64,000 nt of DNA from positions 12,479,501 through 12,543,500 of the forward strand of contig OX327693.1 in assembly GCA_946807835.1 (NCBI GenBank). Reading direction: 5' to 3'. The notes under the pieces were generated by a model. The model saw nothing but the letters and a program-made list of their open reading frames with translations. It ran no database searches and had not been told where the DNA came from. Position numbers and translations under genes: made by a program. Below, in pieces: positions 47,297 through 62,200 of this stretch (the stretch's first letter is position 1; every line of letters begins with the position of its first letter). The DNA is from Ailanthus altissimus (lineage: Eukaryota; Streptophyta; Magnoliopsida; Sapindales; Simaroubaceae).

Positions 47297-49440
47297 TACA
47301 TAAATAATCCTCCAATGCCAAAATATTTGTAAAATTAAATGAAATTAGAGGATGTAAAATTCACAATACCCTTATAAAGTTTAATTTTTTTTTAAGAAAA
47401 AATTATGGGTTTAAAAATTACAAATTAAATTTTTTCTAAACATTTCTTTTTCAACACAAAATGTGATTAATTACGGTAGATCCCGTATTTTGAATATAAT
47501 CATTTGTTATTTCACCAAACAGATTCATTGGGAGGTAATTGGAGTAATTTTTTTTCTTTGGCTCAAAGATAGAAAATGAAAATGAAAATAAAATACAGTC
47601 TAATTTTAATTTGAACGAGGCTAGTTAAACCTAGTATTTTTCTTTTTATATCCATTTTATGAAAATGTGTACTATTAAAATATTAAGTTTACAAAAGTTA
47701 GGATATAATGGTATTTTAGTGATATGTTATTCGACGTGTAAATTATTAATTAGTGTTATTTAATTATTGAATGAATAAAGATTACAAAAAAAAAGTTAAT
47801 AATTATCAAATAAATGATAGCTATTTATTGATGACCCATCAATTAAATATAAATTTTATATTTCAAATTTATAAACTTACCGTCCCAAAAATGAATAAAA
47901 TGAAATCTCAAAAAAGCAAAAACAAGAAGACCGTATGTATAATGATTAAAATACTTTTTTTAGGGGTCATAAATATAGTTTAGTAATAACCACACTTTCC
48001 AATTAATGTTGAGATTCCGAGTTAAAATACTCCCACCACACTTCTAAACGAATATTGAAAACTTAAGTTTAAATCTTTCCCTTCATTGACGGCTCATTAA
48101 GCATAATTTAATGATAACCACACCTTTTAATTAATAATAAAGTTCTAAGTTCAAATATCCGCTCCCTCGAGTAAAAAAAAAAAAAATCTCTTTTTTTAAA
48201 ATCTTTTTTCATAACAATGTAAATCAAACCCCTCAGCCCTTCCTAACTCTAGTGTGAGTGAAATTTGAACTCCAAATAACTTAAACCTCTCTAAAAGACT
48301 TTATTAGTCAAATCAACTAACACCTTGCATCAAAGTTCATCTGCACGATCTACAAATGGCACACATGGGAAAAGCAAATTGTTATTAGATTCTAACTTCA
48401 CGAATCTAAGTTTAAAATGGAAAAAAAAAAAACAAAAAACAAAAACAGAAGTTGGTCATCTACTTGGGGTTTTAATGTTAATCCATAGATGGCATAAGAA
48501 AATGCTAGTTTTTAGGTTTGATGCAGCCTATAACATAAATTCTTCTTATAATTGAAAAAATGGAAAATACATGTTAAGAGTATGATTAAGGTCTTGGAAC
48601 GAAATTGATGAGTTGAAAGTGGTAGATATTAAGTTTTACTTGTTTTTTTTTCCCTATCACTTTATTCTTAAAATTAATTGATGAGTTGAAAGGGGTAGAT
48701 AATACTTTTAACTTCTTTTATGTATAATTTTATTCTTAAAAAGTAATTTTCGTTAGATATATTTTAGTAATATAAAATCTTATTAAAAATATAGATGCCG
48801 AGAAGAACAATGGGTTCAAATAGCTCCGGAGTTTAATATTTGCCATATCATCTAAGTATGAATGAGGTTAGCTTGAGTAAAACTAATACGATTTTGGCCA
48901 AACCTTAGATTCATTAATATTTAGTATTGTTACAAGTGATTACTTGGTTGTTTTGATCAAACCTTGGATTCATTAAAGTTAACCTAACCATATTTAGCAC
49001 TGTTACCTCAATTTGTAGTTCCAATTATGACATCTCCTTTATAAGAGTTTACATATACAATTATAGAATTTTTTATTCATTTATACTTTTTAAAAACATT
49101 AATTGACAATTTTGAAAGATTAAAATGGAATGACTGGCCATTAGGTAGGAAAATATACTACTTTACTATAATGGAACATAATCTTACTGAAAGCAACTCT
49201 AGAATTTTTCAACCAAAAGTTATGAAAATGAGACCATTTGTATACGTGAAAAGTGCTATTGTCAATGCTCGTTAAATATATATATATATATATATATATA
49301 TTGCGAAAGTTTTGGGAATAATTAAAAAATTTAGGTAATTTTTTAATTTAACCATAAATTTCACTTTTTAAAATTTTGAGGTCAAACAACCTCTAAATAG
49401 ACCAAAATACCTTCACACACTTTGTGTTCTCAATTTGATC
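47297..49440. other. no gene seen; SINE-like pieces and simple repeats
   Basis: AT-rich. Two adjacent pieces at about 47,980-48,060 and 48,100-48,186 look like decayed tRNA-derived SINEs (see next entry). A (TA)n run lies at 49,276-49,301. Short ORFs at 47,771 and 48,325 show no family features. Confidence 0.5.
47980..48186 (+). repeat. two SINE-like sequences in tandem
   Basis: Both carry tagt(t/a)taatgataaccacac-like A-box and gttc(t/c)aagttcaaat-like B-box segments in the right order. The second ends ctcgagt followed by an A-run of about 14. This fits a tRNA-derived SINE, though the boxes are decayed. Confidence 0.4.
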
Positions 49441-49840
49441 TCTAAGCAGCGGCAACACAAGGGAGTGCGGAAGTGCTTTGTGTGGAAGTTCGCCCCAAAA
49501 AGCTAAATGATTTGCTCGGCAAACCGTCACGCGAACCACTGCACAAGACTACGCACATGCAACATCACACTGCAAGAATGGCAAAAGTATTTGCTTCATT
49601 GGTGCAGTCATCGCACTGCCCACTCGCGCAGCACCTCCAACATTTTTTTTTGGGGGTTAAATTTTCTTTTATTTTGTAATGAAGACGATCCTGCGTTGTT
49701 GATTTTGGTTTCAGGTGCTAAGCCTGTGTTCATAGCTCGCGGAGGGTTCACAGCGCTATGAAACTCGTGATTACTGACTACTGAAATCTGAAAATACATT
49801 TGGGCCACTGCTATTGTAGTGATTGGTTACTGTCTCGAGA
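49440..49840 (+). other. unclassified GC-richer stretch with a possible gene scrap
   Basis: After ggtttcag at about 49,712 the plus strand reads GAKPVFIARGGFTAL then stops. The IARGGF block resembles the start of plant glycerophosphodiester phosphodiesterase-like (SHV3/GDPDL) domains. Fifteen residues are too few to be sure. The overlapping ORFs are not otherwise recognisable. Confidence 0.25.
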
Positions 49841-50087
49841 TGGCTTGCCCCGTTTCCTCAAATGCCTTCCTCTACCATAACATTTTTGCTAACACATGAT
49901 AGAATAGCATAGAATTAACAAAATGTTCTTCAGGTGCTTGCACAGAGTATGATCTTTAACTTGTATTCTATAACATCCAGCTTGCAAATCAATTCCATTG
50001 ATGCATAAACAAAAATAGCTCTTTATAGTAAACAATTAACATGCAAATCGCCATAAATTCCAAGGTGTACAATATATTTTCAGAGAA

Positions 50088-50264
50088 CTAAAGAACCCCA
50101 AAAAAGGGATTATTTATTGCAGAGTAAAGCTCAGAGCCTGCTGCAGTGAGCACTGTCATGTCGACTTTGTCTCTGGGTAGAAACAAGAACTCATCCCCCT
50201 CAATTTTCTCAAATCCACATAGCTGAATAAACTCTATTCCATCCTTCAGTGCACCAACTCTATC
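50088..50264 (-). CDS. UBA/PUB gene, last coding exon
   Basis: 177 bases after taacag, ending in TAG at 50,088-50,090. Encodes [36 protein letters not shown], then the C-terminal NNPFFGVL. The GFE...FLFLP block is the PUB domain signature. Minus-strand sequence below 50,088 is the 3' UTR; no clear poly(A) signal stands out. Confidence 0.92.
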   Translation of the reverse strand, partial: DRVGALKDGIEFIQLCGFEKIEGDEFLFLPRDKVDMTVLTAAGSELYSAINNPFFGVL

Positions 50265-53200
50265 CTGTTAAACACAACATAGAGTGACACCATGATTAAT
50301 ACAGAAAGCAATCACCAAAGATTGACAGCAGAGCAAGATAGAAAGAACAAGTTTCAGTTTGCGAGATGTGGAGGTCAGACAATAATTTAAGAAGCCAAGT
50401 TGAATTGAGAAGATTGGAAGTGTGATGACCATGATTGAACAGAAAAAAAATTTTTATGTCTTTTCATAAAAAGCAGAGTTTTACTTTTAATTTTCCATGA
50501 GATACAAAAAAATAAAATAAAATAGAATTTCTGCACAGAATCAAGAAACTTCCCAGTAAAAACAACAATTCACTGGGACAACCCAACATCACAAGCACCA
50601 TAAATGCTTATCAAGAGAGCCAAACCTGTGAATTTACCAATAAAAATTATTTCATGAGAACTAATTTAATAAATGATAGCAGATAGCTATTTTATGAAGG
50701 TGACTTGTGGCAAAGACGCTGGTGCCAAAAAGGTGCAAGTTAGGGTAAGAGAAGATCAAGACAGTGTTTAAAGATGTTGGACAGTGGAGGCATGATTGCA
50801 CAATGGTTACGTATTTGAGCCAGCAGTGGCAATGATGAAGTTGCCACTGTAGGGTAAAGAAATGGTTACGGAGTTTATGCTGCTGCTGTAAAAACTGCAT
50901 ATGTGGGCAAACTGAATATGGCAATGTCCTAAATGTTCATATTTGCAGCTGGTTTTGGAATTATAGACAAGAAAATATCAGACTTGACAACAAAACAACT
51001 TTACTCTCAAGACAAACTTGCTTCCTCAGCAGTTTCCAGTACTTGTGGCTGTTTGGAAAAAAAATGATGCTCATTTTGACAACCATGGATTATCTTGTCA
51101 TTAACCAACAAAAATCTCTGTATTGCTCAACATAGACTAAATCATGATCTGTGTTGGAAGTTCCATACCTGAAAGGTTTGGTTAGTCAGTCTGATTTTTC
51201 TGAACTTTTCCTCATTTGGATTTTTTGCTACATTCCCTATATATGTTAGAAGCGTCTGAACTGCTCTTTTCATTAGCATCATCATCCTAGACCAACAGAA
51301 AACAAAGTGAACTGAGTGGATATCATACAAACCAGCTTAGCAGACTATACAACTTAAACAAGTATTACAGAGTCCCACATAAAGAAAAAGAGGCAAATGA
51401 GAGATTAGTAGTAAAACAATATTAAAATATGCACTTGTACACAGTTATATGCATAAAGTAACAGTTTGGATCATAAAAGATGCAACCAGAAATACACATT
51501 TGACTTTTAATGGGCAAGTTCTTCCCTTATTGAAGGGAGCGCCATTGAGAGACATCAAAGAAACTGATTTTCCTTTTTAATGTCATATAGAAGCTATTCA
51601 TCAGCTCCAATCCAGACTCTTACAAATATTCAAGAGAGACCTTCCTGTATATTCTCTTATACTTAAAAATGTAAAAGGAAATGTTTATGCATGTATATGT
51701 GCTCTGCAAAATTTATTGTAAAATGTACTCTACAGAACCCTTCATTGGACTTGACAACACGAAGTTATCCTTGCTTCTGCTTTAGTGTTGCATTATTCAG
51801 CCTATGACAGTGTTTATTTGTTTCCACTATCCTGTTCCTTCTAGAGTCATTTAAAAAAGAGGGATAAATTGAAATTTGTGATGTGAATTGTGGTGATTGA
51901 GTTTGGTGATTGGGGGACAATTTGGGTAAGTTCTTCATTACTTGCAATCAAGCAATATAAAAGAGCATTCTGAAGAAGTTCAAATTTAGCAACAATTTTC
52001 CCCCCAAAGCTATCGACAGAGCAATGGGCAGGCACGCTTGCATGCTCGGCCCACTTTCAGGCCAAATTCATCCCTTTTAAATTTTAGGGCAAGCAGATAT
52101 CCCAAATCCTAGTTCATATTATGAATTTTAGCTACAGGCAATTAACAACATATTATTTCAAATTGGACCATTAGTGACAATCGAAGTGACAATAAGAAAT
52201 AAAAAAAAAATTTCCTTACACAAACACAAGATGACACCAAGAAATTGTAAATGTAAAGCCATCAATTACTACTAGCAGACTAGGAATGCCCAAACTCCCT
52301 GAATAGTGTTTAACAGCTGAGCAATTAGCAAGAGCAAGGTGTACCAACTAATTTACCTTGTTATTCAGCTTGAGAGATCGCAATCAGTATCAACTAAATT
52401 TACCTTGTGATTCTGCTTAAGAGATCGCAAGCACTCTCTCATTTGCTCCACCTTTGTAGCAGGCCTAACAGGCAAAGTGCTCTACAATTTTCAAGAAAGA
52501 AAGATATATTTTTAGAACACATGCACAAATTTTAAATGGCATACATCAGAACCATATTAATAAAAAAAAAAACCTCCTACTTTTTTGTCGTCCACAACCA
52601 AGTCTGAGGGTTTTGGGGTCGCAGGATCTTCTGGGGGCAATCCAAGCCTCCTCCTCCTTTCTGCCTGTGAAGACATAAACTCAATCAAATATAATAGGCA
52701 ATTCCCAAAGTAAAAATAACATCACGATGTGATGCAGTTTACGAGTAAGGACAACTGAAACTTTGCTCATATCTGTTACTTGCATAATAAGAATTAGTGA
52801 GGTCTTGACCCATTATAGGAAGAGATCACTCCACCTCTTTAGAGTAGATATATGATAATTGACAAATATTAAGCCATGAATTTCTATAGGGGGGAAGGGG
52901 TGTCGAATGAAACAAACAGAAAAGAAAGTAGAAATAACCTTGTCTTCTTCCAACTTCTGACAAATTTTTTCTCTAGCTTTTCTCTCCTCCTCTTTCTCTG
53001 CTTTCTGAAGGGCCAACAAACTGGAGAAACCAATTCATCCGCATGAAATCGAATTCAAATAATGCATGTAAAAGAGTATTTAATGTGTAAGATGTTACAA
53101 TTAAACAAAAGTATGATGAAGTACAACAGAAGATACACTAGATAAAGACGTACCGTTTTCTTTCATTTTCTTCCTCAATTCGCTTAGCTTCCAGAAGTTC

Positions 53201-56200
53201 CTTGCCTATTCTAATTCTTTCCTATTAGCAAAGAAAAGGAAGCTAGAGCAGATTAGGCAAATACAGAAAATAAATATTTGTATAGGCAAAGATGAAAAAT
53301 GATGTATTACAAACATAAAGCAGGCTTCTGATGTTACTTCAGTGACAGAATTTCTGAATGAAAATTAGCCCACTTACGACAAAGGTGAACATTTATCGTC
53401 ACTTCAGGAGATAAACTCATCCATATCCTTGAACTTTTTAAACATATGTAGAAACCACATTCAAAGTCATCCATGTTGATGCAGTGAAGCTTGAAATATT
53501 GAATTACCTAGATGCATCACTATGAAAATTTTGTGGCACAGTGTAAGCTCATTAAAACTAATAAAAAAATTAGTCTCCACTAGATAAACCCCTTTTCTGT
53601 TGGGGGAATTTCTATAGTCATACTAGTTTCTTACTTTGGATTCGTCCTCTTATATCTCACAAAACTAGCTGGCATGGGTATTCTTCTAAGAATGGGATAA
53701 CTATAGGGGGAGCTGAATTGCAGTCATCTATTAACATGAGCTAAACTCCAAACGCTCTTCCTTTTTGTGCTCTACCCATATTTCATTTAATATATTACTG
53801 GAAAACACTGGACCAATTAAGAATTAACGGGAATGGAAAAAATTGAAAACTTAAAAATTTAGAAGATTTTATTTAAGTCCTTCATATAAACAAAACCCAA
53901 ACAAACATTCATTTTTTCCTCAGGTTTTCAGCACGTGCAACCAATGTCTTATTAAAGACAGCCACATGAAAATGCATATGCAGACAAGTGCATAGATTGA
54001 TCTCATCACTGCCAGTGAAAACAGAGTGGCATGAATATAGAAAAGGAAAGAATTAAAATCATTTCAATTTGTCATAACAGACATACATAATTGTCAAATA
54101 TGTATTTAGGTATTTGTATTTGATGTTGTAAATTGCCATAACATAAGTGATAAAGAAAATTAAAAATCACCTTTTCTCTTTCTCTTTCCATTCTCTTTTC
54201 TTCTTCCTCTTTCTTCTTGCGAGCTCGCTCCCTTAAAATATTTACATGATCAGTAACTAAAAGATAGAAGACTATTGATATAAAAAGCTGAGATTAAGCC
54301 TTCAAAAATATTGGAGATGAGCTTTCAGTGTTTCAAACAAAAAAATACTAAAAAAATACTCTAAAAAAAGTCAGTATATATAAAAGTTTAAATGAAAAGT
54401 TAGCCGAACAATTCTGAAAAATAGCTTACATCTTTACTAGCAAGCCAAATATCATCGTCATAAAGTACCATAAAAATAAACTTACTCCTACTAGTTTTTA
54501 TATAGACGCACTGATCAAATTTATTTTCTACAAAAGAGGTCACCACTCTGTCAAATTTCAAGTATCATTAGCAAAAAAGCTTGCTTGAGACCATAAATAG
54601 ACCTTTTCAATCTACATATCATATTCTCTTTTCCATTTTCTTTAAATCCTTTAGGTTGAGATATGTAGACTTTCTTACTCAAATCTTTATTAAGAAATGT
54701 TGCCTTGACATCCATATGGTGAACCTCTAAATCAAAATGAACAACCAATGCCATAATTACCCTAAAGGAGTCTTTGGTGAAAATTTGTGAAAAGTTCTTT
54801 GTGAAATCAATGCCTTCTCGCTGGGTAAATCCTTTTACAACTAATTGGGCCTTAAATCTTTTAACATTCCTTTTGTAGTCTCTCTTGGTCTTGAATATCC
54901 ATTCACATCCTATGAGTTTATATCCTTTGGAAAGATTCACAAGTTCCTAAACATCATTACTAAAGACGTAGACTGCATCTCATCTCTCATAGAAATTAGC
55001 CATTTATTTGCCTGATCACTATTGAAAGCTTTATAATAAGTTGTTGAGTCCATTTCTTTTCTAATGTTATACTCCCCCTCTCCAAGATAAATATGGTAGT
55101 CATTGAAAATAGCAGCTCTTTTAGTTCTATGTGATCTCCTCACTTATTCTTCATAAAAAGATTTATTTATGGGCTCATTGGTCAAAGAAATCTCATATAC
55201 AATAAGAGTTTTTTCAGCAGCAAGGGGATTGACAATATCAATTTCCTATTGAATCTCATAATCAATGATTGTACCCTCAGTGTTACCATGTGAAGTAGAC
55301 AACAGTAAAAAAACATCATCAAAGGGTTCCACTCTTTCATATGGCTGAGAGAGAATATCTTCAGCAACATCCAACTCTAAAAATTTTGCTACTTGAGACT
55401 CAACAACTCTAATGCCATGAATTGGACAATAAGAACTGTATCCTTTTGAGTGACTAGGATACCCAATAAAATAATATCTAGTAGTTCTTGAACCTGTCTT
55501 CTTTAAACAAGGATCATAGATCGTTACTTTAGTTGGACACCCTCATACTCTGAGATGATTCAAACTAAGTTTTCCGCCCGTCTACAGTTCAAAAGGTATC
55601 TTAAGCAGTTACTTGCCGGGAACACAGTTTAGAATATAGGTCATTTTTTGATGGCTTCTCTCTACAAGTATTATAGCAAATTAGATCTATTCATTATGCT
55701 CCTTTTCATTTTCATAAGGGTGCGGTTACATCTCTCCGACAGCCATTTTGTTTAGGATTTGCAGGCATGGTATATTAAGCAATAATACCATTATACTATA
55801 AGTACCTTGCAAATGGAATCATCTATTGACCGACATCACCATGTTTCCTATGATATTCACCTCATTTATTAGATCTTACAATTTTGATGACTTTCTATAG
55901 CTTTTTTTTTACCTTTGTTTGGAAGAGTTTAAATATTTCAAGAGCATTTGTCTTTTCTTTGATCAAATAATTTTAGCCATATCAAGAAAAATATCAATGA
56001 ATGTAATAAAGTACTTGTTACCATATAATGCAGTAAAGTAAGGTCCACTGATGTCTGCATGAATAATCTCTAACCCATTCTGACCATAAGTGGCACCAAT
56101 TTTCTTAATTTTTGTTAATTTTCCTCTCACAGTCAATACAAACTCCTAGGTCAACAAAATCAAGAGGAGGAAGTATCCCTGATTGAATTAAGCGTTTGAC

Positions 56201-59200
56201 TCATTTTTTAGAAATGTACCCCAAACACTTATGCCACAACAATAAAGATCTTTCCCTAGTCAAAGATCTTTTAGCAATAGTGCTTTTAACCTTGTAGGAA
56301 CGATCACATTTCTCAGACAACAAAGAAATAATTTATAAAGCCATTATATAAAACACTGTTGTCAATGACTTTAGATTCATAAATCATTTAAACTCTTTTA
56401 TTTGTAAAAGTAAAAGAGTATGAAACTTTATCAAGTACTGATAACAATATTAAATTCCTTCTAAACTAAGGTATTTAGAAAACATTATCCAAAAAAAGTT
56501 GAAAAACATAATCTAATTTTAAAACAACAGCCCCAATGTGTTTAATGTCAATCTCGATATCACTGCCAACTCTAAATTTTGATTCTTTCTCCCCTTAGCT
56601 TTCTCAGATTTTTTATCCCCTGTAAAGTAGTTGTAACATGAACAGTAGCACCACTGTCAAGAAAATCATGGATCTAAAGGAACATCAACTAAATTGGATT
56701 CAAAACAAATATAGGCAAATAACATGCCTTGTTCCTTCTTCTTCTTCTTTAGCCAATTTTTAAACTTAAAACAATCAATCTTCTTATGATTATTTTTGTT
56801 GCAGTAATAATATTTTAAGACTGTGTTATTGGCATTTCCATCATTCTACTTTTCACTTATACTTTTCTTATGAATGTGGAAGTTGGGCTTTCTAGACCTT
56901 TCATATCCTTTTTTAGTATCTAGCTTTCTAAGGGCAATAAAATGAGCAGACTCACTCTCGTCTCTTTTTAACCTTTTATAGTTTTTCTTCTTCAATCATG
57001 CACTTAATGATCAAGTTATTCCACTTTGGACTTCACACAAGCGTCCTTCACCTAAAATGCATCTACTTATAGGCTATCCTAGGATCATCTTTACGAGCGA
57101 TGTGGAATGTGATAATCTCCCATTCTTTAAGACCTCACATCCCTGTGAGGTTCAATCAATCCTCACACAGGTTTGCAATACCCAAGGAGTTACTTAGCAA
57201 TGTACATTTTGATTGCCATGAGACTTAATTGGTTCGATTTTTTCCATTACTCATAATGAGCTTTTCTGAGTTTCAATGCTCTCATTAATGGGTTGTGGTG
57301 GTTTATTTTCACGTAGAGCCATATCCATGTCAACTATTCCCAAAGCAAACTCTATATCCAAGTTTCCATCTCTTATAGTCTTAACCTATTCAGAATCTCA
57401 ATTATAGCATTATTATTGTTTGCAAAATAGAGATTGTATCTCAAAATTGCAACTAGATCAATTATAGGCAATAGATAGAATGCTCATATAAGCATAAGCA
57501 ATACAATATACATGAGAATCAATTGTATTATCATAAACTCCCATGTGGACAGAGTATATAATAATAAATTATTCTCTAAGCAAACAGATCAATAAAATAA
57601 AGAAAATTTATATATTTAAAAATCCCACCTTTAGTTAGATCAACCTTTAAACCTACATATTATTGACATTTGTGCTTACGTGTCATTCCATTGATGTATG
57701 AATATTTCATTTTATAACATTTATACAATACATTTTTATTAAATTACTAATTTCATTAATTAAATGGTACAATGCTTGTCACATTACAACCTTTAAACCT
57801 ACATATTGTTGACATTTGTGCTTACGTGTCATTCCATTGATGTATGAATATTTCATTTTATAACATTTATACAATACATTTTTATTAAATTACTAATTTC
57901 ATTAATTAAATGGTACAATACTTGTCATATTACAAACATTGTATGATCTGAAAGGAGTTTAGATCTGGCCTAAAGAAGTTTAGACCAGCACTAAAGGTTA
58001 ACAATGCTAAGAATTATAATTACTAACAGTTAGCATTGCTAAGAGTTAGTAGGTTATAAGAGTCAACAAAATCTAAGAGTTAGAACCTTGTCTGTAACGG
58101 GATATAGACCCGAGCGTACATCAGTAATAATATAGTTGTAAAGAGTTGCAATAAGCGCTAAGAAATGTTATTATGCAAGTCTATTCTTAAACTATATATT
58201 CCTGGTCTTATTGACCGATGCAGGTCTGTTAGTGGAAACCTTTCTAATAGACTAGTATATACTATACCTAGATGGTCTAGATGGTTGTTCTTAACTAACT
58301 ATAGGCTTACCAGAAGTTTGTATAGCATACAGGTATTCAGTAAAGATTGAATACTGAACAAGCTCATCGAAGACCCCAATAGACATCTATGAAACCGTTA
58401 ATGTTAGGTCCTCTCAAGTTGAGTAGTGTATGTGGTTCTTTGACCTGGGAGCCACGGTGGACTTGTGAGTGGTCCTCTATGCTTTAGTTCCACATATGTC
58501 AGAGACCTTTCATGGTCTGATTGCTATGTGTCGTTGGGTATAGTTCAATGCTTATAGAGTCTGGTGTACGCAGAGAAGGAATCCGTCAGCTCGCATGGGT
58601 GAGTTATATATCTGGATGCTCCGAAACTGTATCTTAAAAAGATTTATAGGCATAAGCAACAAACCTGAGAAAGGAGTTTCCTACAGAGTCAAACAATATC
58701 ACAAAGATGTTTACTGTGTTGATTTATATTGTTTATTGAGATACGTGTCTAGAGATAAGTTCACGGATGAGTGCGTAGAGATTTGACAGTAATGATCTAT
58801 ATCTCTGCTCCTCTAGGATATAAATGGCAAAAGGATTATACGTATGCACGATGATCTTAACTTGTATAGTCTACTATGTTGATTTATAATATTCGTGATG
58901 TGTGCACGGGGCATCAATCTTGAACTCACAGAATAGTTCCGTTTGACAAATCGAGCATGGGCCTAGGGAGTCCCGTAATATGAAGTGTACTAATTATGCA
59001 CTAGGGCAACATATCGGATTGAATAGTTCAATCCAGTAAATTCCAACAGACTAAACATTTGCTTCAATTTCCCTCGGGCCGTATACTTATCAAAACTTAA
59101 AAGTTAAGTAGATCAATTAGTTAACAATAGTTATTGACCAATGGGATGTTGACACGTGGTGCATTGTAGGCCTATCATTGTTTGACTTGTAAATTATCAA

Positions 59201-62200
59201 AATGACTTTCTTGTTGTACAACAAAGATTATTATTTTATTCATTGAATAAAATAATAATAATAATATAAGATATTATTGTTTAATAAAAGTCAAACAATC
59301 ATATTTTATAACATTTTGCATATGTTTCATTTGTTTCAATATTATTAAAATAAATAAATAAAACATGAATGCATGGATGTTTAAGTGGTGGGGGCAAGAT
59401 ATGTAATACAAGAAAGTGAAGAAATTGTTTCTTCAAAATTGCTTTGTCTCACACGGTTCAAACACACACATTAACCACCACATGTCTTTTGATTTCAATT
59501 GTTTAATGTAAACAATTATTTCAAAGACAAAAACATAAGTGAATAGTAGGACCATTATGTATAACACAAGTAAGGAAATTGTTTCCTTTGGTTGCACAAT
59601 TCGTCCAAGTGCATTCCTTTGGCTTTGATTTTTTATTTTGTTTATTGTAAACAAATGAAGCAAAGACAATTAAAAATGGGTGTGGCAATTATTGCCATAC
59701 CATGTGGGGCCTATACTAGATAAATGGAGAGAATGCAAATGAAACAAATAAGATAAGCAAAATTGCTCATTTTGAGTGTAAGTGTTCGGGCAAAGTGAGA
59801 AAGCAAGAGTGAGAAGTATTTTTTTGTGTTGGGCAAAAGTTCAAGGGTTGAACTTCTTCATCTCTTATTTATAACTAGCCCAAGTGCTTAACGGTTACGA
59901 ATATTTGTTTAAGAGTTAAACATAGGATTTAAGAATTAAATCCTTGCTGGAAAAGATGTTATTCTAGCTTCCTCAAGCCCACCTAGTTGAGAAACTAGAA
60001 TTGTAAACGAGTTGCTTCATTGCGGTGCTCTAGTTCAACAAAAATCCAAAGACTTGAAAAGGTAATAAATTCTCAATTCCTTTGAAATTCACATTTATGA
60101 GATACATGTAAAACTTATTGTGTTTATCATTAGGAAATTAGATTTTCGACACTTCCGCTATGTTCTATAATGTATGAGATACGTTAGAAATGCATGTTTT
60201 AAATGATAGATACAATACTTACGTGAAAATACCCTAGATTTAATTAACTCTCACTCATATTTCCTTCAACAATAATGAAATCAATAATTCTTCAAAATTC
60301 ATTCCCTTTGGGAAAATAAATTTATCAAATTATTTATCTTATACAATATTCTTCATGCTGTTTAAATTAATTTGTATAATAACTTATTTTAGATAGGCAA
60401 TTATACCAATTAATTTAAAAAATTTTCCATCAACAAAATATGAAATCAGTAAAAATCTTGCAAACTTTGATGGTTGGTGAAATAATCTCAACAATTTACA
60501 AGCAACATTCCAAAATTGGAAAAATTAAATAATATTGCCCTACACAATAATGCATATTAACAACATATATGTATGTGATCAAACAAAATGAAGTATAATA
60601 CAAAATGTACTTTCAATGATCAACAATCAATAATAATCGCATAAATTTGAACAACAATTTTGAACTATAATTTTAAATTAATTATATTAATAGTTTATGT
60701 AACTAAACTTAATTAAGAGAGTACACTAGAAAATGTTTCAATCTAGGGAGAGTGAATACTATTATCTTATTCTATATATCAAAATAATTTCTGATAAATT
60801 TTCAAAAGAAAATCTTATCAAAAACTATTTTTCTCCCATTTAAAACACATAAATAAATAATAATTAGTTAATAAATATTTTCCATCCTTAAAAAAATAAA
60901 TTAAATTAATTACAAAAATAGTGGATGAAAATATGGAGTTAAACAAAACAAAGGAGCTGAAATAGACCCTAAATGAGCCCAAACGTGCCCCACACGCTTG
61001 GGTCGCAAGTGGGCCTTGCATGGCCGGGCTGGAGGTCATCTTCAACCTCTAACAGGGTCGGCTTAGGCTTGAAATTCGGGTCTTATCGACCTGGTTCTAA
61101 CCCACAATCATAAAATCCATAAAAACATATATTTGTTTGTCCAGATTTTGAGGGCTTTTATATATCACTTCAATTCTAACATATCTAGACCTTTTAATCT
61201 CTAAAACAACAAGAAAAAACATGCCAAATTCAAAGAACAAGATCTGAATTTGTGCATTTAATGTCGAACTCAAGTCTTTAAGAATTCACAATAATTGAAT
61301 TGAAATCTTGTATAGGTTTTGATCCTTAGGCAATATCTAATATTTATATAACAGTCAATTGCATAAAAATAAACTCAAGCTTGCTCAATTTGGAAAGAGA
61401 ATTTTCAATTTTTTCAGGGTTTATATTCTTCATGGCCAAAATTTCAAATTCAAAATCCTTTCAAATTACACAACCAAATTAGTCATTTAATATATCAATT
61501 TAAAGGTTGAATCAAGATGAATAAAAACCCTATGTTTTCATGATAAATCAAAGGCAAGAATCACATGAAATCATAGCAACAATATTCGGCTGAAAATAAT
61601 AAAAAATAAAAAAAATAATTTCTTTCAATTTTCAATTGTAGATCCTAAATCATGTATGTTGGCTTTGATACCACATGTTGGATATTTAATCCAATTAACA
61701 TCTATAATATTACGAAATTAAACCATTATGGATTAAAACCATACATGAATAAAAGGATATAACAATTGAAAATATGTTACAAAAAATGTACCTATTTGAG
61801 CCATTACTGTTGATTGATTGATTATAAGCGGATTAAAAGTTAGTCTTCATCTCTATGACCTAGATTGATAGTTTGTGACTCTCAATGAGAAAGAACGTAT
61901 TGTTCCCAATAGTTTAGTCTAGGTTAGAGAGGGGACCTAACTTTTATACACAAAATTAGGGTTCTACATTAAGCCCTCCCATAATGGACTTCAATAAGAC
62001 CAAAAAGCCTAAACTTACCATTCAATTGGGTTTCTACACAAAAGATGCTACAACCCAATTCAAAAGTGATCACTAACCATATTAGACCAATTAATTAATA
62101 GACTCCCATTTACCCATTTTTATTATAAAATAAAAAATTCATTTAATGTTATCCCACGATTAATAAAAACTTTTCAACGTTACCCGCTAAGGAGTAGGAT

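Noticed and set aside
49473..49808. Three overlapping ORFs in a GC-richer stretch
   Set aside because: No family features apart from a 15-residue IARGGF-like scrap; too short to call a gene.
51142..51330. Met start at 51,330 for the PUB exon ORF
   Set aside because: The first residues ([11 protein letters not shown]) are intron sequence upstream of the acceptor at 51,287; it is an exon, not a small gene.
60818..61045. 75-codon minus-strand ORF
   Set aside because: Intronic, low-complexity, with no motif.
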